Source: Azophilus sp965199705 (GTDB lineage Bacteria; Pseudomonadota; Gammaproteobacteria; Pseudomonadales; Azotimanducaceae). Taken from it: a stretch of DNA of 64,000 nucleotides. The notes beneath the pieces are model-generated. The model was not told the DNA's origin and did no database searches. It worked only from the letters and a program-made list of their open reading frames with translations. The stretch lies in contig OZ241359.1 of assembly GCA_965199705.1 (NCBI GenBank), forward strand, positions 2,046,001 to 2,110,000, written 5' to 3'. A program made the position numbers and the translations under genes. Below are positions 44,242-53,714 of the stretch, piece after piece (the first letter of the stretch is position 1; every line of letters starts with the position of its first letter).

Positions 44242-45236
44242 GCCGCCGCGCCTCCTGCCTCGGCCGGCGCCCAGGGCCGGCGATCGCCGAGAATTCCAGA
44301 CCCGGAAACGATCTCCGGCACTCTGTGTTCCTGGCGATGGGCCATGATGTGTACCCCATGCACGCCTTCGATCTCGCACAGGCGCGAGATGATCTCCTGA
44401 CAAAGCGCCACGCCTTCGGCTGCCGGGTCCCGAGACCGCCGCAGCCGCTCGACTATGGCGTCCGATATGGCGATGCCTGGGATGTTGTTGCGCATCCAGT
44501 CTGCAGAGCGGGCCGATGCGAGGGGTCCGACGCCCGCCAGAATGAAGGCGCGCTGGTGAATGCCGGCGTCGCGCGCCCTTTGCATGTACTGCGCGAAGGC
44601 ATCCACATCGAACACATACTGGGTCTGCACGAAGTCGGCCCCGGCCGCGAGCTTCTGTTCGAACCGCACCGGGCGCTCGCGGTCGGCAGGCGACAGCGGA
44701 TCGATGGCCGCGCCCAACATCAACTTTGGCGCCACGGAGAGCTTGCGCCCACTCAGTAGCTGGCCTTCATCGCGCAGGGTACGCAGCGTCTGCAGCAGGC
44801 TCAATCCATCAAGATCGAACACCGGCTTGGCGTCTGGATGATCGCCACCGGCCACGCCATCGCCGGTAAGGCAGAGCACGTTGCAAACGCCAAGCGCCGC
44901 CGCCCCGAGCAGGTCAGCCTGGATGGCGATCCGGTTGCGGTCCCGGCAGGTCATCTGCAAGACCGGCGCGTAACCCTTCTGCGCCAGCAGAGTGCAGGCG
45001 CCGAGGCTCGACATGTGGCAGTTGCCACCCGAACCATCGGTCACATTGATGGCGTCCACGTAGCCGTCAAACACAGCCGCCCGGGCATATACGGATTCTG
45101 GATCGGCTGAATTGGGCGGCGCCAGTTCGGTGGTCACCGCAAACTGGCCATTGCGCAGCAGGCGTTCCAGTCGCCCCTCGGAGCGAGAAGCTGTCGCCAG
45201 TGATTGCACATTCGAGGCTTTTGTCGAATCATTCAC
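44238..45236 (-). CDS. methylenetetrahydrofolate reductase (MetF-like)
   Basis: 332 residues of the MTHFR barrel. The N-terminal catalytic Glu is in AVTTELAPPNS, where common MetF has EFFPP-type sequence. INVTDGSGGNCHMSS, LCLTGDG and FVQTQYVFDVDAF follow. In this operon it likely oxidises methyl-THF to methylene-THF, the reverse of the biosynthetic direction. It overlaps both neighbours by four bases. The C-terminus ends in an Ala-rich tail. A second metF for methionine synthesis is expected elsewhere in the genome. Confidence 0.88.
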   Translation of the reverse strand: MNDSTKASNVQSLATASRSEGRLERLLRNGQFAVTTELAPPNSADPESVYARAAVFDGYVDAINVTDGSGGNCHMSSLGACTLLAQKGYAPVLQMTCRDRNRIAIQADLLGAAALGVCNVLCLTGDGVAGGDHPDAKPVFDLDGLSLLQTLRTLRDEGQLLSGRKLSVAPKLMLGAAIDPLSPADRERPVRFEQKLAAGADFVQTQYVFDVDAFAQYMQRARDAGIHQRAFILAGVGPLASARSADWMRNNIPGIAISDAIVERLRRSRDPAAEGVALCQEIISRLCEIEGVHGVHIMAHRQEHRVPEIVSGSGILGDRRPWAPAEAGGAAA

Positions 45237-45562
45237 GTCGAACCTCCTTGATCTTCCGGTCTGTGCCCATGGTTGCGAATCAGCGCCAGGAGTCGGTCAT
45301 CGCTGAAGTCCGCCTCGACGCGCGCAGCCAACCAGTCTGCAGAACCCTGCAAGCCGCCCGCAGACGCCTCGGCGGGCACAACGATCGCAGTGCGCCGCCA
45401 CTCGCTGATGTAGGCATCGGCGCTGCGTTTCTTCGCCCGCATCGCCGCTCGATCGATGGCATTCTGAAATCGCGGGCCGAGCAGCGTCTTGGCCCGTTTG
45501 CGGCCTTGCTTGACGATGATCTGGGCGGGAATGTCGCGCCAGCTGACGAGCAGGGCTGGCAT
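45233..45562 (-). CDS. virulence-factor-family small protein of unknown function
   Basis: 109 residues with VSWRDIPAQIIVKQGRKRAKTLL, FQNAIDRAAMRAKK and DAYISEWRR, a pattern I recognise as the family named virulence factor in domain databases, often found beside methylene-THF reductase. There is no signal, membrane span or Cys pair. The gene overlaps the methylene-THF reductase by four bases, suggesting a direct partnership, perhaps as a subunit replacing the usual MTHFR C-terminal extension. That is inference. Confidence 0.75.
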   Translation of the reverse strand: MPALLVSWRDIPAQIIVKQGRKRAKTLLGPRFQNAIDRAAMRAKKRSADAYISEWRRTAIVVPAEASAGGLQGSADWLAARVEADFSDDRLLALIRNHGHRPEDQGGST

Positions 45563-45566
45563 GGCG

Positions 45567-46256
45567 TCAGCCCAACCGCCCAAGCGCCGGCTGACGCCCG
45601 GCAACCGCCACAATCTGTTCGGACACCCCGCGCGCCAGGCCGCCATAACCTGTGTGCACCTGCTCGAAGGCCAGGCCGAGGAACTCGGCCGCCTGCCTGG
45701 CCCGAGCCTCCAGCTCCGGGGCTTCGGTCTGCGACAGATACACCAGGCGGCTGTAGTTGCCAAAAAAGGCGTCTATCAATTCCGGGTGAGTCTCAAGCCT
45801 CAGGGCCTGCACAACAAATTGATCAAAGAAACGCACGAGAAAATCCGTGAGGAAGAAGGTGCCCGGCGCCTCGGCCATCAGCCGGTCGAACACCGCCTCG
45901 CCGGCAAAGAACTGATAGCAATGCAGCCCTGGCAGGCGGGTTATGTCGGGATAGTCGGCCAGCAGCCGGTCAATCGCGCCATAGCTGCCGCAGTCCGCAT
46001 AGGCAACAAAGATGCGCGAGTGACGAGGGCGGGCGCGCTCGATTTCCTGGCGCAGGCGCGGGGCAATCTCCGTCGGGCGAAGGTGCAAGCGCGCGTCCAG
46101 GCAACGAATTGTCATATGGCGCCAGTGGTTGGCCACCTTGAGAGAATGCAGCTCGCGTCCCAGGGCGCCACAGGCGAGCACCAGCAGAGATTCCGGCCCG
46201 GATACGCTGCCAGGGCGCTGACGCGGGCTCCGGGCTGAAGACAGGCGCTGTTGCAT
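45567..46256 (-). CDS. DUF1638 protein
   Basis: 229 residues matching the DUF1638 pattern: LLVLACGALGRE, a Cys/Asp-rich FVAYADCGSYGAIDRLL, LPGLHCYQFFAGEAVFD and TFFLTDFLVRFFDQ. The conserved Cys, His and Asp residues look suited to a metal or cofactor, but no activity is known to me. It lies 8 bp upstream of the corrinoid-protein gene's far end and 4 bp before the virulence-factor gene. Proteins of this family recur beside MttB-like methyltransferases and corrinoid proteins, so a role in that system is likely. Confidence 0.8.
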   Translation of the reverse strand: MQQRLSSARSPRQRPGSVSGPESLLVLACGALGRELHSLKVANHWRHMTIRCLDARLHLRPTEIAPRLRQEIERARPRHSRIFVAYADCGSYGAIDRLLADYPDITRLPGLHCYQFFAGEAVFDRLMAEAPGTFFLTDFLVRFFDQFVVQALRLETHPELIDAFFGNYSRLVYLSQTEAPELEARARQAAEFLGLAFEQVHTGYGGLARGVSEQIVAVAGRQPALGRLG

Positions 46257-46264
46257 GGGCCGCG

Positions 46265-46975
<711 letters not shown>

Positions 46976-46997
46976 GCCATGTTCTCCAACCAGGCTC

Positions 46998-48590
46998 TCA
47001 ATAGTTCCTTGCGGGCAACTCGCTCTTGCGCCTGGCGATGAACGCCAGCAACGCCTCATCCACGCCGGGGTCGAGTGGCGGCGCCTGATAGCCTGCCAGA
47101 GCCGCCTGCCACTGCTGGTTGGCGCGCGCTGCCGCATCGAGGGCGCCATCTTCTTCCCATTGCTCGAAACTGTTGTTGTCCGCCAACTCGGAACGATAGA
47201 AGGCAGTCTTGAAGTGCGCCCGGGTGTGGGCACAATCCAGGAAGTGACTCCCCGGCTGCGCCTCCAGAAGCGCCGAAAGCGCCTGACCCTCGTGAGAGAG
47301 GTCAACCCCCGCCAGCAACTTGCCGATCATCGCCGCCTGATCCGCATCCAGCATGAACTTTTCGTAGCTCATCACCAGACCACCTTCCAGCCAGCCAGCA
47401 GCGTGCAACATGAAATTCACCCCGGCCAGCGCTGCCGCCTGCAGAATATTGGCCGATTCACAAGCCGCCTGCGCGTCCACGATCTTGGCCGCACACAAGC
47501 CACCGCCGCTTCGGTAGGGTACCCCCAGGCGCCGCGCCAGCGCACCGACGATGTGCATGACCAGGGTGGGTTCCGGCGTACCAAAGGTGGGGGCGCCGGA
47601 TTGCATGGACATCGAAGACGAGAAGTTGCCGAACACCACAGGCGCGCCAGGCCGCACCAGTTGCACAAAGGCAAGGCCCGCCAGTGCCTCCGCCAGGATC
47701 TGGGTAGCTGTACCGACCACCGTGACCGGCGACATGGCCCCGGCCAGAATGAACGGCGAAACCACCGTGGCCTGATTGTGCCGGGCATAGACGCTGGCAG
47801 CGCCCAGCATGGTTGCGTCGTAGGTGAGCGGCGAGTTGGCGTTGATGAGGCTCATCAACACGACATGGCCCGAATCGACGAACTCGTGCCCGAACAGAAT
47901 CCTGGCCATCTCCAGCGAATCTTCCGCCCGGTCGGGGTGGGTAACTGAACCCATGAAAGGCTTGTCGCTGTACTTGATGTGGCTATAGACCATGTCCAGA
48001 TGACGGGTGGTGACCGGTTCATCCACCGGCTCGCAGACAGTGCCGCCGGAGTGATGCAGGCCGGGCGCAAGCCAGGTGAGCTTCACAAAATTGCGAAAGT
48101 CTTCAAGCGTCGCATAGCGGCGGCCCTGATCCAGGTCACGTACGAAGGGCGGGCCATAGCCGGGCGCCAGCACCATATGATTGCCGCCGATGATGACGCT
48201 GCGCGCGGGATTGCGCGCATGTTGGGTGAACTGCGCCGGGGCCGAAGCCTGCACGATCTGCCGGCACATGCCCTTCGGGAAACGCACCCGCTCGCCAGTG
48301 ACGCTCGCGCCCGCCTGCCGCCAGAGGCGCAGGGCTTCCGGGTAGTCCCGGAATTCTACTCCCACATCCTGCAGCACCCGATCGGCATTGTCTTCGATCA
48401 GCGCCAGGCCCGCTTCATCGAGCAACTCATAGGGTGGAATCTTGCGTTCGGTCTGGGGCGGGGCCGCCTTTGGCCGGGCGCACGAAGCGCGGCGGCCGCT
48501 ACGCCCGCCACTTCGCCTGCGTCCGCGCGCTGATTCGCTTTCTCTCGACGCCAATCCGTCCGGCGTCCGCGATTGCGTTGTCTGCGTCAT
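46998..48590 (-). CDS. MttB-family (non-pyrrolysine) methylamine:corrinoid methyltransferase
   Basis: 530 residues of the trimethylamine methyltransferase superfamily: LLDEAGLALIEDNADRVLQDVG opens the homology, then YGPPFVRDLDQGRRYATLEDF, HLDMVYSHIKYSDKPFMGS and VVFGNFSSSMSMQSGAPTFGTPEP. The reading frame has no internal amber codon, so this is a non-pyrrolysine member, like glycine-betaine MtgB, carnitine MtcB and proline-betaine MtpB. It would transfer a methyl group from a quaternary amine to the corrinoid protein. The first 45 residues are Ser/Arg-rich and variable. It is the first gene of the operon; the ATG at 48,590 faces a divergent flavoprotein gene. Confidence 0.88.
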   Translation of the reverse strand: MTQTTQSRTPDGLASRESESARGRRRSGGRSGRRASCARPKAAPPQTERKIPPYELLDEAGLALIEDNADRVLQDVGVEFRDYPEALRLWRQAGASVTGERVRFPKGMCRQIVQASAPAQFTQHARNPARSVIIGGNHMVLAPGYGPPFVRDLDQGRRYATLEDFRNFVKLTWLAPGLHHSGGTVCEPVDEPVTTRHLDMVYSHIKYSDKPFMGSVTHPDRAEDSLEMARILFGHEFVDSGHVVLMSLINANSPLTYDATMLGAASVYARHNQATVVSPFILAGAMSPVTVVGTATQILAEALAGLAFVQLVRPGAPVVFGNFSSSMSMQSGAPTFGTPEPTLVMHIVGALARRLGVPYRSGGGLCAAKIVDAQAACESANILQAAALAGVNFMLHAAGWLEGGLVMSYEKFMLDADQAAMIGKLLAGVDLSHEGQALSALLEAQPGSHFLDCAHTRAHFKTAFYRSELADNNSFEQWEEDGALDAAARANQQWQAALAGYQAPPLDPGVDEALLAFIARRKSELPARNY

Positions 48591-48735
48591 GCGAACCCCT
48601 CGGACACTCGCCCCGGCTGCCCGGCAGTGTCGCGCAAACGCCGCTGGCCGGCCATAGTCGAAGCGCGACACAAGCGTATTGCGATGCGACATTGCGCCCC
48701 CTGCGCCGGCCTTGCGCGCGGCCCAATGCAACCGA

Positions 48736-48746
48736 GTATCCGATAC
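48736..48746. promoter_or_regulatory. short dyad in the divergent mttB/DMGDH region
   Basis: A perfect GTATC-C-GATAC palindrome lies in the 232-bp region between the divergent methyltransferase operon and the flavoprotein gene. It may be a regulator half-site or part of a promoter, but no hexamer pair is convincing. Confidence 0.2.
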
Positions 48747-48822
48747 ACTCCGACATGGTGGCGCAACGGCCAGCAGCCGGGCGCAGGTTCGTGTGCACAG
48801 AAGAATCAGGCGAGGCACAGCA

Positions 48823-51258
48823 ATGAAGACGCAGGCTCGGGTTGTGGTGGTCGGTGGCGGTGTCGTCGGTGTCAGCACGCTCTACCATCTGGCGGCCAAG
48901 GGTTGGGGCGAGGAGTGCATGTTGCTCGAACAGGCGGAGCTCACGTCCGGCTCCACCTGGCACGCAGCTGGCCTGTTGCCCTTGTTCAACATGAGCTACA
49001 GCGTCGGCCAGCTGCACAAGTATTCGGTGCAGCTCTATGCCGGGCTGGAAGCCGAGACCGGCCAGGCCACAGGCTTCAAGCGGGTGGGGAACATTCGCCT
49101 GGCGATGAACGCGGAGCGCATGGACGAGTACTACCAGTATGCGGCTACCGCCCGCACCATCGGCGTCGATATCGATTTTCTGTCGCCGGAGAAGGTGCGC
49201 GAAATCTGGCCTCTTTGCAACACAGACGGCCTGGTCGGGGCACTGCACCACACCGAGGACGGCTATCTGCAACCGGCTGATCTCACGCAGGCGCTGGCCG
49301 CCGGGGCGCGAGCGCGGGGCGCGCAGATCCATCGCCGCACCCGGGTGCTCGACATCCGCCAATTGGCAGGTGGTGAATGGCAGGTGCAGACGGATCAGGG
49401 CAGCGTCCGCTGCGAGCACGTGGTAATCGCCACCGGCAGCTATGCTCGACAGACCGGCGCGATGGTGGGGCTGGATCTACCCGTGATCCCCGTACAGCAT
49501 CAGTACATCGTCACCGACGCGCATCCGGATCTGGCCGCCCGGGCCGCAGCCGGCCTGCCGGAACTGGGCATCCTGCGCGAATCCGACGGCGCCTGGTACA
49601 TGCGCCAGGAAGGCAATGGCCTGATCCTCGGCCCCTATGAGCAGGGGGCGCCCTGCTGCTACGTTGACGGCCCTGCCGAAGGCTGCGAGTACGATCTTTT
49701 CCCGGAAGACCTGGATCGTCTGGAACCGCACATTCAGGCCGCCATGAATCGCGTGCCGATCTTTGCGGAATGCGGCATCAAGCAGGTCTATAACGGCGCC
49801 ATCCCGTTCACGCCGGACGGCAACCCGCTGATCGGCCCGGCCTGGGGCCTCAGAAACTTCTGGCTGAACGAAGGCCATACCTTCGGCATCACCGCCGCCG
49901 GCGGCGCCGGCTGGCAGCTGGCCGAGTGGATCGTCGAGGGTGAGCCGGGCATCGACATGCTGGACGTCGAACCGCGGCGCTACGGAGACTACACCACCGA
50001 GGACTATGTCAAGGCCCGCAACGAGGAAACCTACGCACACGTATTCGTCATCCACTACCCGGACGAAGAGCGGCCTGCCGGGCGCCCGCTGTTGACGTCG
50101 CCCTGCTACGAGCGGCTGCGCGACATGGGCGCGGTATTCGGCCACAAGGCCGGTTGGGAAAGGCCCAACTTCTTCGCCACGGAAGGCATGGCGCAGGAGG
50201 ATCACTGGTCCTTCCGACGCTCGCGCTGGTTCGAGGCCACGCGCCGCGAGGCATTGCATGTGCACGAACAGGCAGGGCTGCTCGACATGACGCCCTTCGC
50301 CAAGTGCCGTATCAGCGGCCCGGGGGCTGCTGACTGGCTGGATCGGCTGGTCGCCAACCGCCTGCCCAGACGCGGACGCATCGGGCTGTGTCATCTGTTG
50401 CACGGTCAGGGTGGCGTGCTGTCCGAATTCACCATCACCCGCGAAGCGGACAATCGCTTCTACCTGGTGTCCGCCGCCGCCTGGGAACGGCTGGACCATG
50501 ACATGCTGCAACGCTATCTGCCGGACGATGACTCGGTGCGCTTCGAGCGGCTGACCCATGATCTCGGGGTATTCGTCATTGCCGGTCCCAAGGCTCGCAA
50601 TCTACTGCAATCGCTGACCGACTCGGATTTCAGTAATGCGGCCTTTCCCTTCCTCAGCGCCCGCGAAGTGGAACTCGCCGGCGTGCCGCTGCTGGCGATG
50701 CGCGTCAACTACGTGGGTGAACTCGGCTGGGAACTGCACCACCCGATCCATCGTCAGAACGCGCTGTTCGACGCCCTGTTCGCGGCTGGCGAAGCCTTCA
50801 ATCTGAAGCCATTCGGGATTCGCGCCATGGACGCGCTGCGCCTGGAGAAGTCTTACCGCATGATCGGAACCGAACTCTCCATCGAATACAGCGGCCATGA
50901 ATCGGCGATGGATCGCTTTCTGCACCCGGACAAGGGTGATTTCCCGGGCCGCGACGCCTTGCTCGCACGCCGCGAGCAGGGCCTCAACTGGCGCCTGGTC
51001 ACGCTGCGAGTGGATGACGTCACCGACGCAGATGCGCTCGGTAACAATGCGATCACCGACAACGGCAAGCTGGTCGGTCGCGCTACCAGTGGCGGGTTCG
51101 GCTTTCGGGTGAACCAATCCCTGGCGCTGGCGATGCTCAAGCCAGAGTATGAGCGCCCCGGAACAGCGCTCGAGATCGACATTCTCGGTCAGCTCTATCC
51201 CGCCACCGTGGTTCCGGAAAGCCCCTTCGACCCAGACAACGCCCGCCTTCGCAGCTAA
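48823..51258 (+). CDS. dimethylglycine/sarcosine dehydrogenase-like flavoprotein with GcvT domain
   Basis: 811 residues. The N-terminal half is a DAO-type FAD domain with VVVGGGVVGVSTLYHLA, and SGSTWHAAG near residue 45, whose His covalently holds FAD in dimethylglycine dehydrogenase. The C-terminal half is a GcvT-like folate-binding barrel (about residues 430-800). It oxidises an N-methyl group and passes the carbon to THF as methylene-THF. The stop codon lies inside the terminus of a MITE-like element. The opposite methyltransferase operon removes the first methyl from a quaternary amine, so this enzyme could take the next two. Sarcosine dehydrogenase is the main alternative. Confidence 0.88.
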   Translation: MKTQARVVVVGGGVVGVSTLYHLAAKGWGEECMLLEQAELTSGSTWHAAGLLPLFNMSYSVGQLHKYSVQLYAGLEAETGQATGFKRVGNIRLAMNAERMDEYYQYAATARTIGVDIDFLSPEKVREIWPLCNTDGLVGALHHTEDGYLQPADLTQALAAGARARGAQIHRRTRVLDIRQLAGGEWQVQTDQGSVRCEHVVIATGSYARQTGAMVGLDLPVIPVQHQYIVTDAHPDLAARAAAGLPELGILRESDGAWYMRQEGNGLILGPYEQGAPCCYVDGPAEGCEYDLFPEDLDRLEPHIQAAMNRVPIFAECGIKQVYNGAIPFTPDGNPLIGPAWGLRNFWLNEGHTFGITAAGGAGWQLAEWIVEGEPGIDMLDVEPRRYGDYTTEDYVKARNEETYAHVFVIHYPDEERPAGRPLLTSPCYERLRDMGAVFGHKAGWERPNFFATEGMAQEDHWSFRRSRWFEATRREALHVHEQAGLLDMTPFAKCRISGPGAADWLDRLVANRLPRRGRIGLCHLLHGQGGVLSEFTITREADNRFYLVSAAAWERLDHDMLQRYLPDDDSVRFERLTHDLGVFVIAGPKARNLLQSLTDSDFSNAAFPFLSAREVELAGVPLLAMRVNYVGELGWELHHPIHRQNALFDALFAAGEAFNLKPFGIRAMDALRLEKSYRMIGTELSIEYSGHESAMDRFLHPDKGDFPGRDALLARREQGLNWRLVTLRVDDVTDADALGNNAITDNGKLVGRATSGGFGFRVNQSLALAMLKPEYERPGTALEIDILGQLYPATVVPESPFDPDNARLRS

Positions 51259-51504
51259 CCCGAATATTGCACCAGGGCGCTGACAGAACGTGCTGATTTT
51301 CTCTATCTTTCAATTGATTGTCTTCGATATTGCAGCGCTGTGCCGATTACAAACTGCGCTTGCCGCGCCCTCGCTTGTCTTTTGCCCGTCTGCGCGTCCA
51401 TGCTCCCTCGCCCATAGGCGTGGCTATGCTCTCGGTCGCGAGCACACGCAGACGGACAAAATCCGGCGCGATCATCACGGCCCCTGGTGCAATATCCGGG
51501 TTAA
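51255..51504. mobile_element. 250-bp MITE-like element, copy 2 (inverted)
   Basis: Its sequence is the reverse complement of copy 1 at 35,114-35,363, and it has the same length. The left end reads CTAACCCGAATATTGC, with C for the usual T, and the right end GCAATATCCGGGTTAA. The TAA at 51,256-51,258 is the stop codon of the flavoprotein gene, so the insertion replaced or preserved that stop. It ends 34 bp before the sulfotransferase start. Confidence 0.75.
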
Positions 51505-51538
51505 GTGGTCAAGCGGCTGAACGGAATCGGCAGCCGGC

Positions 51539-52198
51539 GTGATCATCTCGCACCGACACAAGTTCATCTTCTTTGCAGAACCGAGAACCGGCACCCATGC
51601 CGTGCGCGCCGCCCTGGCGCCGCATCTGGATGCGGCAGACTGGCAGCAGCAGGCGCTGACCGGCGCCCAGCACCTGCCGAACGCAGAGTTGGCGCGCATC
51701 GGGCATGGTCATATCAGCCTGCGTCAGCTTCAGGCGGCCCTGCCGGAAAGCATCTGGGCCGCCTACTTCAAGTTCGCCGTGGTGCGCAATCCCTATGACC
51801 GCCTGGTTTCTGTCTGCGCCTTTCTCAACCGGCGCAATCCGCACTTTGCGGGGCGCGAACAGGCGTTCATGAAAGCAGCCATGCGTCGCCCCCGGTTTCG
51901 GGGCCGGGTGCTGGTGCGGCCTCAGGTTGAACTGTTGCTCGACCAGAGCGGGCGCCTCGGTATGGATGACCTCGGCCGATTCGAGACCTTGCAGGCCGAC
52001 TTCGACCGTATCTGCGCGCACATCGGCCTGCCGCCATGCCCCCTGCCGCATCGCAATGCGTCACAACATGGCCCCAGCCATCAACTCTACGACGCGGAGC
52101 TGCTGCGCCAGGTCACCGAATTCTATCGCGCAGATCTTGACCAGCTTGGTTATCCTGCCGCCCGGACGGTGGAGGAACTTGCCCGGATATGCGCCTGA
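51539..52198 (+). CDS. sulfotransferase-family protein
   Basis: 219 residues. The 5'-phosphosulfate loop is seen as FFAEPRTGTHAVRAAL near residue 10, and the 3'-phosphate site as FAVVRNPYDRLVSVC near residue 80, typical of the carbohydrate Sulfotransfer_2 group. It transfers sulfate from PAPS, presumably to a surface glycan or exported molecule; PAPS can be made by the CysDNC encoded at 23,738-26,604. The start is GTG at 51,539. The next gene overlaps its end by ten bases, suggesting paired action with the hydroxylase-like protein. Confidence 0.85.
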   Translation: MIISHRHKFIFFAEPRTGTHAVRAALAPHLDAADWQQQALTGAQHLPNAELARIGHGHISLRQLQAALPESIWAAYFKFAVVRNPYDRLVSVCAFLNRRNPHFAGREQAFMKAAMRRPRFRGRVLVRPQVELLLDQSGRLGMDDLGRFETLQADFDRICAHIGLPPCPLPHRNASQHGPSHQLYDAELLRQVTEFYRADLDQLGYPAARTVEELARICA

Positions 52199-53145
52199 CC
52201 CAGCCCTTCATTCAGTTGCCCTTTCGCTTCGACGCACAGCGTCTGGCCCAGGAGGCCGAGCGCTTTGCTCCAGATCAGTGGATGGCGCATCCTTCCGGGC
52301 TTGCCGGCAACTCCGCCATCGCGCTCATCTCCAGCGGCGGCGGCGACAACAATGCCTTTGAAGGCGCGAAGGCCGCCACCCCGCACCTGGACCAGTGTCC
52401 CTATGTGCGCCAGGTCATGTCCAGCTTCGGCGAGGTGCTGTCGCGCTCGCGGCTGATGCGCCTTGAGGCCGGCGCCGAAGTGGGCCTGCATGTGGACTTC
52501 AACTACCACTGGTTCAGCCGCGTGCGCATTCACATCCCGGTTCTCACCCAACCGCAAGTGATTTTCCATTGCGGCGAGGCCAGTGTGCACATGGCCGCCG
52601 GCGAGTGCTGGCTATTCGATTCCTGGCGCCGCCATCGGGTGGTGAATGGCGGCGACCGGCGCCGGATTCATCTGGTGATCGATACCTGCGGTTCCGCCCG
52701 CTTCTGGGATATGGTTCAGGCAGCGGCAGCGGAGCAGAAAGATCGCCAAGCGCCGAAGCTCCTGCCCTATGCGCCCGGCCCGCCGGCCCCATTGCGCCTC
52801 GAACAATTCAGCAACCCGCCGGTCATGGCGCCGGGTGAATGCGCCGCCCTCATCGAAGATCTGATCGCCGACTTTTCCGCCAACCGCCAGAACGACCCGA
52901 CTCGCGTGCAAGCCTATGCGCGCCTGATGCGCGGCTTTGCCCAGGATTGGCGAGCCCTGTGGCTGACGCACGGGCATCGGCGGGAGGGCTTTGCGCACTA
53001 CCGGCGACTGATCGAGGATACCCGCGCCCGCCTGCACCCAGACCGCCGGGCGCTGACCACGGCCAGCAACCGGATCGGCGTCAATGCGGTTTTTGCTCAG
53101 CGGGTGTTGAATGCGGCGCTGGATCCAGAGGCGCAATTGATCTGA
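52189..53145 (+). CDS. aspartyl/asparaginyl beta-hydroxylase-like oxygenase
   Basis: 318 residues of the Asp_Arg_Hydrox type. The iron ligands are HVDF (HxD) near residue 105 and the distal His in FDSWRRHRVVNGGDRRRIHLVID near residue 150. The C-terminal 130 residues form a separate region (LIEDLIADFSANRQNDPT...) of unknown role. It would hydroxylate a side chain with 2-oxoglutarate, O2 and Fe(II). The start overlaps the sulfotransferase stop. The pairing points to a shared modification pathway, but the acceptor is not deducible. Confidence 0.8.
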   Translation: MRLTQPFIQLPFRFDAQRLAQEAERFAPDQWMAHPSGLAGNSAIALISSGGGDNNAFEGAKAATPHLDQCPYVRQVMSSFGEVLSRSRLMRLEAGAEVGLHVDFNYHWFSRVRIHIPVLTQPQVIFHCGEASVHMAAGECWLFDSWRRHRVVNGGDRRRIHLVIDTCGSARFWDMVQAAAAEQKDRQAPKLLPYAPGPPAPLRLEQFSNPPVMAPGECAALIEDLIADFSANRQNDPTRVQAYARLMRGFAQDWRALWLTHGHRREGFAHYRRLIEDTRARLHPDRRALTTASNRIGVNAVFAQRVLNAALDPEAQLI

Positions 53146-53237
53146 GTGGGGATACGGCTTTCGGGCGGACGCAGCGCTTGCAAGCCGTGGCGGCGCCCGC
53201 CAACATGGTCACCTGATCCCTGTCAGGAGCAAGGTCC

Positions 53238-53714
53238 TTGGCGCACATCGAACGACGGCTGCAAGAACTCGGGCTCGAATTGCCGGCGCCCATGAATCTC
53301 GGCCCCCTGCCCTTCGAACTGGTCCGTCTCGCTGGAGACAGGGCGATCCTCTCCGGCCATCTGCCGCTTGCTGCGGACGGCGCCCTGGCGCCGCCTCTGG
53401 GCAAGGTGGGGGCAGACGTAAACGTCGATGAAGCGTACCAGGCCGCTCGACGAGTCGGCCTGGCGCTGATTGCAAGCCTCAAGCAGGCGCTTGAAGACCT
53501 GGATCGGGTACGAGGTTTCCTGCGCCTGTTCGGGATGGTCAATGCGGCGCCGGGGTTTGACCGATTACCGGCCGTCATCAACGGTTGCTCGCATCTCATA
53601 CTTGAAGTTTTCGGACCGCAAGTGGGCGCCCATGCACGCTCCGCTGTCGGTCTCGCGGAACTGCCCTTCGGCGCGCCGGTAGAGGTAGAGGGCGAAGTGC
53701 TGATCGCACCATGA
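53238..53714 (+). CDS. RidA-family protein
   Basis: 158 residues of the YjgF/RidA fold, somewhat longer than the usual 130: VRLAGDRAILSGHLPLA, AARRVGLALIASLKQALEDLDRV, and GFDRLPAVINGCSHLILEVFG match the family core. RidA deaminates reactive enamine/imine intermediates; the Arg of the canonical active site is replaced in the H-A-R-S-A-V-G stretch by an intact Arg, so activity is possible. The start is TTG at 53,238 with AGGAG 8 bp upstream. It overlaps the following dihydroorotase-like gene by four bases. Confidence 0.8.
   Translation: MAHIERRLQELGLELPAPMNLGPLPFELVRLAGDRAILSGHLPLAADGALAPPLGKVGADVNVDEAYQAARRVGLALIASLKQALEDLDRVRGFLRLFGMVNAAPGFDRLPAVINGCSHLILEVFGPQVGAHARSAVGLAELPFGAPVEVEGEVLIAP

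Noticed and set aside
46998..48590. Pyrrolysine-containing trimethylamine methyltransferase
   Set aside because: The frame has no internal amber codon and no pyrrolysine genes are seen; it belongs to the non-pyrrolysine MttB relatives.
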